The notes under the pieces: model-generated
What the model saw: only the letters and a program-made list of their open reading frames with translations
Database searches by the model: none
What the model was told of the DNA's origin: nothing
Translations under genes and position numbers: made by a program
Shown here: positions 48,601-57,600 of the stretch, one piece after another
Numbering within the stretch: position 1 is the stretch's first letter
Layout of the letters: every line of letters starts with the position of its first letter
Assembly (NCBI GenBank): GCA_015680685.1
Contig: MNCI01004047.1
Location: 167,915 to 231,914, forward strand
From: Gnetum montanum
Lineage: Eukaryota; Streptophyta; Gnetopsida; Gnetales; Gnetaceae
Direction of reading: 5' to 3'
DNA: 64,000 nucleotides

Positions 48601-51600
48601 AGGGAGGTTGACGGCCTCAAAGGATTCACCTAGCTGGAAATAACAAAGAAGACAAAAGTGGAGACCAGTAAGAGCAGAGACTTTTGCATTAAGAGTAAGT
48701 TGCTTAATTATTTGCCACATGAGCTTTGCCTAGACTAGAGGTAGACCATCACAATGATATGGGTTGTGGTGTTTGGTTGGTAGAGGATCACTGTAGAGGA
48801 AACACTGGACAATGTAAAAGCTTTGATAGGGCTTGCAGGCAAGCAACTTCCCTTGAAGTTGGAGGCTAGTAGTGGTGGTGATTGTGTTAGGGGAAACCTT
48901 AACCTAGATCTTGTCAACAAGAAAACTATCTTCTAGCTAAGTTGCGGTGCCTTGTGCAACCCACTGCATTCAGCACAACATAAAGTCTCGAAGTATCTTG
49001 TCCATGTTATCTCCACTAGCTTGCCATGGGCAAAGGAAGCATGGAGCTTTCCTTGGCTGACCGATTTGTATCATTGGTACTTTTGCAATTTAATGCTTAC
49101 CATGTAGGTGTAGTGACATTCCTCCCACAATTGGTGTTGTCTTAAGGCATTGACCACAATCTTATGGGTAGTAAATTTATGATTGACAATATGTTGGTGT
49201 TGGTTGCTAGTCATGATTTAGCTAAAATCAAGAAATTGAAACTAATTTGTCAAAGAAGTTTGCAATTGTCTAGGTGCAGCTAGAAAAATCTTGGGTATAC
49301 AAATATGGAGGGATAGGATGTGAAGGAAGTTATGGTTAAGTTAGGAAAAGTAGATTAATAAAGTATTGCATCAGTTCAACATGGCTTCAACAAAACTTGT
49401 AAGTACTTCCCTAGCATCACACTTCAAGGTATCCAAAGATGTTTGTCCTAAGAATAATATTGAAAAGAAAGTTAGCCCATATCAATCAGCTGTGGGAATT
49501 TTTTTTGTATGCCATGGTTTGTACAAGACCAGATATTACTCATGCAACCTTGGTATAAAGTATTGGAATGCTGTTAAGTGGATCCTTCACTATTTAAAAG
49601 GTACACAATCCCAGTGCGTATGTTTTGGTATTTCTAATTTAGAACTTGTTGGATATGTAGATGTAGATAATGGAGGCAATCTTGATAAAAGAAAATTTAA
49701 ATCAGGATATATATTTACTCTCGGTGGAGGGGCCATTAGTTGGATGTTTAGGGTACAAAATGTTGTTGCATTATCTTCTACAAAATCACAATATGTAGCA
49801 TCGTCAGAGGCATGCAAAGAGATGATATGGCTACAGAGTTTCTTGGATAATCTGGGCTGAACAAAAACCTTATGATTTGTTGTGACAATAAGAGTGCTAT
49901 ATTCCTGTCAAAGAATACTATTTATCATGCAAAGACTAAGCACATAAATGTAAGGTATCATTTCATAAGACAAGGAATTGAAGAAAAAACTTTGAAAGTC
50001 AAGAAGGTGCATACAGATCATAATGCAGCTGTTATGCTAACAAAAGCTGTTTCTGCAGAGAAAATAATGTTTTGCAAGATGAAGATGGGATTGACTTAAT
50101 AAGGAAGTTGAAAAGTAGAGCAGGTTTGACTTTAAGTGGGAGATTGTTGTGATAGTGAATAGAATCTATTCCTTGATTCTTTCTCTCCTTAATCTCCAAT
50201 CAAGAAATTTGGAATTGGTTGTCTTTGTTGCTATGTTTAAGTTAGTAAGATTAATAAGATGTAATTAATTAATTATCAGTCACTGATATTCAGTTAGGCT
50301 GATAATTATCCTTAACTATCAGACTTGACTGATGTAATCTACTGATCGAATGCATAAAATTATGAGGCTGAAGGCTATTTAAAGGAGAGGGAGAGAGGTA
50401 ATAGATGTAGCAAGAAATTCAATTCTCAAGAAGAATACAATCTGCTTACTTTCCCATGGTTATTTCCCTTCACAATGATGGGTTTTTCCACATAAATCTT
50501 TCTCTCATGTCATGTTTGTCTACTGTCAATGATTGCATGAGTGAATTTATTTTTCAGTTTTCGATTTTAAGCACAACATGATCTGTCTCTTATTGCCGAG
50601 GGGTTACTTATCTTATGGAGCAAAAAAGGAGTGATTAAAATTCAGAATCCAACTTATTAAAGTAGTTGCACTGCCAGTGCGAAATATATTTTGTAACAAG
50701 AAATTCAATAAAAGGTGCAAATTGTACAAAATTCCAGAGAAACTGTTTTTCTAAGTAGACATGGGTGACAATCAACTTGACTGCAATTTTTTTGGGGGAA
50801 TTTTTAGAGGTGATATCTATACTCAAAAGCATCAAATTTGCTTGTTATTATTTTAAATGTATTTCAAGAATATCAACGTAAATTTATTTTTCCTAATTTT
50901 AACTTTACATAATCTATGCGGAGATATCAGAACACTAGGTTTTATTTGTGTGCATTAATGTTATGATAGCATCTATATGCTACTCCTATATATGAAGACG
51001 TTTAGCTGTTCAAAATAAAATCAAGGTAGTTGGAATGATGCGGCCAAGGAAAGTTGCTAAACTCTATATCTATTCTTTTGGAAAGTGTTGCATTTAATCT
51101 TTGCTTTTTATTTAGACAAGTTTACATCTTTCAATTTTTGCAGTCAGATTGAAATGTCTGTGTATCAGGGGCATTAGCAGTGAAGCCTTGGAGCTAGCAG
51201 ACATGAAATGTAGCATTCCAATGACTGGCATGGTTGACTCCTTCAACGTATCTGTTGCTGCTGGTATTTTTATGCATACTGCAGTATGTGAAAGGTTATC
51301 TGTTTTGGTAAGTAATTTGGTTCCCATCTCAAGAAAAATCCTTTTTAGTCTCTAGTGCTGTGAACTCCCAAATATACTGAAAACACTACTACTACAGCAG
51401 AATTATTCTTTAAGGTATAATCTTATCAAACTAGAAAATGCATATGTTCCTACCAACAACTTTGCACTTTCTTCAGTGTAATGGCCCAAGGCCAAAGGAG
51501 AAAGTTGTAATGATGCACATGAATCATTACCAAATCTCTCCTTTCTTTTCAAAGAGATTTTGTAAGCAAACATTTAAGGAAGAAGTCGTAGTCATCATTA

Positions 51601-54600
51601 ATTATGTTATCCAACAAAATCTAAATGTTTTTCTTCCTACTTAGAATTTTTATCCATGGACTTATTTCAATTTCTGCTGGAAACCTATTCCTGCTTTGCT
51701 AATTTATAACCTTTGTCACAATGGAATTATGAAATCTAAGTAATCATCTTTTTTTCTAAGATTTCCACCTTATTCTATATTTTTTTGCTACTTTTCTTTT
51801 CACTGTGGAGTAAATCAAAATTACCTTAACCATTAAATTTTTTTATCTACTTTAAAGTGATATGTTCCCACGGCAAACCAGCCATTTTTATGGTTGTCTG
51901 ATGCACTTTGTTTGAAAACTTCACATCTTATGAACTTGCAGTTTTCTTTTAGATATATGCTATAAATTGACAAATATTGCAAGCTTTCAAAGATAGCGTA
52001 TCTCCTGCAAAGAGAAATTCATATTGAGTTTTGAAGTTCACCGTAAATTTATTGGCCAGCATCTTCCAATGTGTTAGATATAGCAAAGCAGTAGGGGCAA
52101 AATTAAAACTGGGAAAGAAGTAAAATTGGAAAAATGAAAATAAGCTGCACACAAAAGAAACATGCACAATATTACGTAGAAACCATCTAGTACCAAAGGG
52201 AAAAAAACCATGGGCAGTAACTGCCAAACTACAGCCAAAGCTCTCATTTCACCTTACAGCATTTGCAGCTCATGCTTCCCTTTTAAAGACTCACTCAGGT
52301 GTTGGGGTTAAAACCCTAAAATAACATTGAGTTTACATCACTTAACTTTAACCAAATATAAGTTACATAGAATTATCTTTTACAATAGTGTGTTAGAATG
52401 AGCATTGTTATAACTGAAACTATAATTGCCTAGAGCTCAATCGTGAGAACTGACGAGAGCCAAGCTGGCAGATTTACTATGTTGGAAGGTTCACTAAGAT
52501 AAAAACGACACAAAATCTAAAAATAAAATCTTATAAGGTAGAAAATTTTGTTTTCAAGTGTTAGATTTCACTTGATGGACAAGTTTTGCCCAACTTGGCA
52601 AATCCTTTTAGCAGTAGGCTCTGCATCTTTAGATAGGGTGAGATTTCTGCAGAAAAAGTGTTGGACGCCTATGAACCCATACCTGTCTGAATGAGAAACC
52701 AGCAGCCCCTAATTTGGCAGTCCTGTCACAAGACATAATCTGCCATGACTTGCACATGAATACTTTCCACTATGCAATTGTTGTTAAGTCATGAAGTTGT
52801 TGCCTGCGTGAACCATCAAGCTAGACATAGATGCAGGCTTTCGAAATGATTTGCCCATCCCAAGGCTACAAGTAGAGAAAATGCATCGAAGGCCTTGAGG
52901 TCACTGTGCGCAAAGGGTTCATGTTGATGCAACCCACAAACATGTAGCTGTGCCATATTACATTTGCATTGCTTTTCCCATGAGTAGGAGCGAGTGATAT
53001 TGAACGTAGTCACCTTATAAGAAGAAAAAAGGGGCACACAATTTGAAAATGCAGACATTACATTCTAGTCATAATGACCAATAACCTCCACCCATAAAAA
53101 GATGCCATGCAAACACTGTTTAATGATGGAACCTATTTGTCCCTGCTCCCAACAATGGTCTTAGTTAAGCCCTATCCATGTGCACAAAATCTTCTTAACT
53201 GGTTTAGAGAAACCACACTTATCAAATAATTAAACACTGTTTCAACCTCATTATACCACTGGGCATATGTCAATGCAAGAGCGAAACCCATCCTCTAAAG
53301 TTTGTCCTGTCTCAAGACTGCCCCATGACCAATGAGCCAAACAAAAATTCTAACTTTGGGGTGATAATAAGATCCTAACTTGGGGCCTTAGTGAAAGAGT
53401 CCTTGAAGAGCTTAGAGATCCATTGTTTGTGACTTTCCTTGGAAGGAAAGTGTATCTCTAGAGGACAGACTTGGGGAGATCACCTCACCCTATGGACCAC
53501 CCGGGATAGTTGATCCCAAACCTTTGATTAGGTATTATCAACTAAGGGTTTCCAGTTGCCATCTTGAAAGAAGTTAGTGACCTTATCCTTGTTAATGCTT
53601 TTAAGAAACTTCATCGCATGAAAAACAATTTTCTTAAACAATTTATCTCTATGGATGTTGACTAGGAGATTGTAAACAGGAATGTTGGCTGCATCAAACT
53701 CCTATGTCCCGAGTTATTGAAGAAAACACCACCCTTTACAAGCATATTTTCAAACTTATGAGGGCCTATGATTAGGTTCCAAATGTTTTTATAAATCCAT
53801 TTAACACACCTAACCCAAGGTTTATTTTCATCAGTTCAAATCTCCCAAGCTAGATTGCCTTTAAGAATAAGAGCCTGGGACTGGAAGTCTTGCAGGCCAT
53901 AACCCCATAACCCTTTGCCTGCATGGGGATAGTAGACTTTGTCTATGAGACAAGATGATATCTTTTTGTGTCTTTCGGACCTATCCATAGAAAGTTCATA
54001 GTAATATGGTGAATGTGACTGGAAAAGCTAGCAGGCAGAAAGAGTGCCATAGCTGAATATATGGGGAAGCCGGAGAGCATATACTTGACTAGGGTGAGTT
54101 TCCCAGAAGGGAAAGAAGCATGTTAATTTGAAAAAGTTATATTTTCTACCAATTAACGTTTAACCCAGTTAATTGAGCAAATAAATTCAAAGCATCCTTA
54201 ACTTCTTGGTTTCTAGAATGAAAGTTTTTGAAATAAAAAAGGCTTTTGTCATTAGTATATCTAAGAGTAGTGAGACCCCCACAGGAAGGGTGAGGAGAAG
54301 CCTACTCTATGAAGCCCTCTACACACATTGTCAACCACGAAAGCAAAAAAGTATGGAGAAATAGGATCCCCTTGTATAAGCCCTTAGGAGGGGAAGAAAA
54401 CACTAAGAGTATGTCCTTGCATAGAGACATGCTATCTCACAATTTGGAGCATAAAATACATCATGTTGCAAAACCAATCACAGAAGTCCAATTTCTCTAG
54501 AGTGATGGAGAGAGCATTCCAATCCACCTTATCATCCACTTTCACTAAATCCAACTTAGTTCAGCAGACAATTGATTTATTGGCATAACCCAATGAACAG

Positions 54601-57600
54601 CTTTAGGAGCTGAGATAATAGCATCTATAATGGACTGACTTGGAATGAAACCCACTTGATTTGGTTCTACTATGCCTGGGAGAATCGACTTAATATGTGT
54701 AACAATAATTTGACATGATTTTATAAATACAATTACAAAGGATGATTGGATGACTGCCAGTTAGGGAGTTGATAATGTCTTTCTTAGAAAACAAAACAAT
54801 ATGGTTGTACTTCTAGGCTTTAGGAACGTACCATTATTAAAGCCAGACATTATGATGGCCTTACAATCCTGATTGAATATATCCTGGAACTTCTTGTGAA
54901 ATTCTAAATTCCACCTATTTGAACCTAGGAACTTATTTTTCAGAGATTTGAAAACCACTTGTTTGATCTCTGTTCTAATGAGAGGACTCTCAAGGAGGGC
55001 ATTGTTTATTGTAGATATAATTCAAGGAATAAGATCCATGAAGTGCTGAGGATTGACTTGAGCATTGGTGAACTAAGGAGTGTGGAAGAAGTCAGTTGCA
55101 ATGAGAAGACCCTCTTGAAGTGAATTCAAGAAAAACATGATCTTTTTCTTGTTGCATCTCTTATTTTCCACCATGTGAAGAAAGGCAGAGTTTTGGTTCC
55201 TGTCCTTAATTCACTTCTCTTTGGATTATTGCTTCCAGCAAATTTTCCCTTCATGTGCTAGAGTTCTAGCCTTTTTCTCTGCATCTACCATATCAAACAT
55301 GATTTGGTCCCATTCATGGAGAAGATCTGCTCTGCGTTGGAGGGTTGTGACTGTATTGGAGGTCTGTGACTATATCAGTCACTTGCTGAATAGGCTGAGA
55401 CTAGGTTTGCTTTTGCTGTTGGAAGCAGAAATTATAAAGCAAGTGGAATTTTTGAAGGACAATCTAATCTCCTAAAATGTCTTTCCCATGCCCCGAAATC
55501 CTTTGCAGCCTCGACCAAAAATCCTCCTTTTTGAGCTAGACATTTTTAAAATGGAAAGATGATTTAAGCCTATGGTGTAGATCCAACTCACATAAGTTGG
55601 GCTGATAATCAGACATGAGTCACGGAAGTGTCCTACTTGTAGGCTTGTGAGTTGTCCAAATAGTATAAGGAATAAAGAAGTGGCTCACCAATGGTTAGGA
55701 CTATTTGGGCACTTCTGTGTGAAGTAAACAAGAGGAAGGGACAACTTAGCGACATCTCCTAACTGTTTCAATTTTAAGAAAAAATCTACAGTCGCTTTAT
55801 TGGAGATACCACTTAAGCATTCCTTTGCACTTCCTATCATATTCCAGCCTCCCATGAGGATCCAACCTCCATTAATAGTGATTTCCAGAAGAGTATTATG
55901 AAAATTGTCCGTGCAGAGATTGACTGTGCCATACACATTGAGGATTTTAAGCCCTCCCCCTGTAATACCAAGAAAAAATCGATTCTTGACCCTCGAACTA
56001 AAGTGGAGATGGGATCTCGATAGACAGGTCGAGCCTTTGCTCCTACCTTGAGTAGGGACATCAACACCTACCCATCCGGCCTAGGCATGTCAAGGAAAGG
56101 AATCCAGCTTGGTTTTGTGTAATAAAAGGATATTTATAAAATAGATGCAAGGCAAATCTTTAAGATACTGGGATTTTTCAGGACCCCAAAGTTCTGTGCA
56201 ATTCTAAGAGAGAATAATCATGGAGCAGTTAGTTGAAGTGCCAACCATCATGCTTGGGCTTTGCTCTTTGTGTTACTCCCCTCCCCTTGTGATTAGAGAA
56301 TCAAGCATCTCTTGACACCCATCTATAATACCTTCCTTAGTCTTTTTCTTTCTTGCTTTGGCTCTTGACAAGCAGCTAGGACTATGATCCCTTGCTCCTT
56401 GCATGGATGATGGAGCAGTTGGAAGTGCAAACTTGAGGGGAATCCTAGCCTATGGTTCTTCTACTTGTTGGTGCTTTTGCCACCCATGATTTGTGGCTTG
56501 GACATGCATTGATTTGCAGGCATTGCCTTTGCTATTGTGCCTTGGCCCCCCTTTGCCACCACAAGTTGCCTCCCTCCAGGTAATATTTTGCCATCTGTCC
56601 TTTACATTTGCCTCTGCTAACTTATGACTACTAAGCCCTTGCATCTTAGCCACAGATTTGGAAACTATGTTTTGTCCTTGACTACCTTTCCCTTGCTCCT
56701 TTTGTGGTTTTCCACTTTGGGTGTCAGCTAAGAAAGCCTCACAATCTTCTTTCTTGCTCTTCAACAATTCCTTTGGGGTTAAGGCCTGCATTGTTATTCT
56801 TGGTTGTAAGATTGATGGTTACCCCTAGGCTTCAATTTGCTGCACACTTTTTGCTTTGAGGTGTCTTTGGCTTAGATTGTGCCTTGGATTTGATCAAGCA
56901 GTTTGTTAAGATGTGGTCCTTTTGCATGTAGATTCTGCAAACATTAGGGTAGTTGTCGCAGAAAACTTGTTGGAAAAAATAACGATGCATTCCTTCTATG
57001 ACAATCTTTGATGCCACACCTGTTCCCTCCAACATCCTAACACAGATGCATGCTACCGAACCAGGGAGCCCCTTTGTTGTCTGGGGGTCAAGCATGAGCA
57101 ACTTACTGAAAATGCTGGAAACACTATGCAGAACCCGCTCCAACCAATACTTAAGCGGAAGTCCTAGCAAGCGCAGCTAGACTGCAAGCCACCTTTTGGT
57201 TTGAATCTTGCTGTTGATCTTCTTCTGGGACAGTACGTGCCCAATTTATATTTTTTAACCTACATGGTTAAGCCATTTACCTTCCAGGGTAGGGTTGATT
57301 AAATTGCAGTCATGTTCAATTCTTACTCGAAAACCAAAAGAATAGTGTTGTAGTGTTCCCATGAATGACATTGACTTGAACCATCAAACTGCCCACGCTT
57401 TAGCAACCCAACTTTGCATGTCTTTCAAGGAAGGAGCACGACTATTAAATGACCTGAACAAGGCCCACTGAAACTTTCATTGCTGCACAACAAATACCTT
57501 GTCAGAGATGCAAACCCTTGGCCTGTTTGCACTCTCAAAAGTGTTGACATCAGCGCTTTTCTTCATGGAAGGGTCCTCCGCAGCTAATTAGGTTTTCCCC

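Larger units (their letters stand above)
49180..50578 (+). mobile_element. 5'-truncated copia retrotransposon F
   Basis: Only the end of reverse transcriptase, RNase H and the 3' LTR remain. The left edge cuts inside the YVDD region (IDNMLVLVASHDLAKIKKLK at 49180). The polypurine tract AAGTGGGAGA at 50134-50143 precedes the LTR start at 50145. No 5' half is found in the window. Confidence 0.85.
38120..51168 (+). other. Intron 4 of the methyltransferase gene, 13 kb
   Basis: The intron splits SpoU motif 2. It contains copia element E with two further insertions (38359-45803), a duplicated unassigned block (46525-49178) and a truncated copia F (49180-50578). The remaining DNA, for example 45809-46500, is AT-rich and unassigned. 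Confidence 0.88.

Noticed and set aside
51141-51143. Acceptor tttttgcag at 51143 for exon 5
   Set aside because: It has the better pyrimidine tract but puts the SpoU motifs out of frame. The acceptor at 51168 keeps GNE-x-x-GIS intact.
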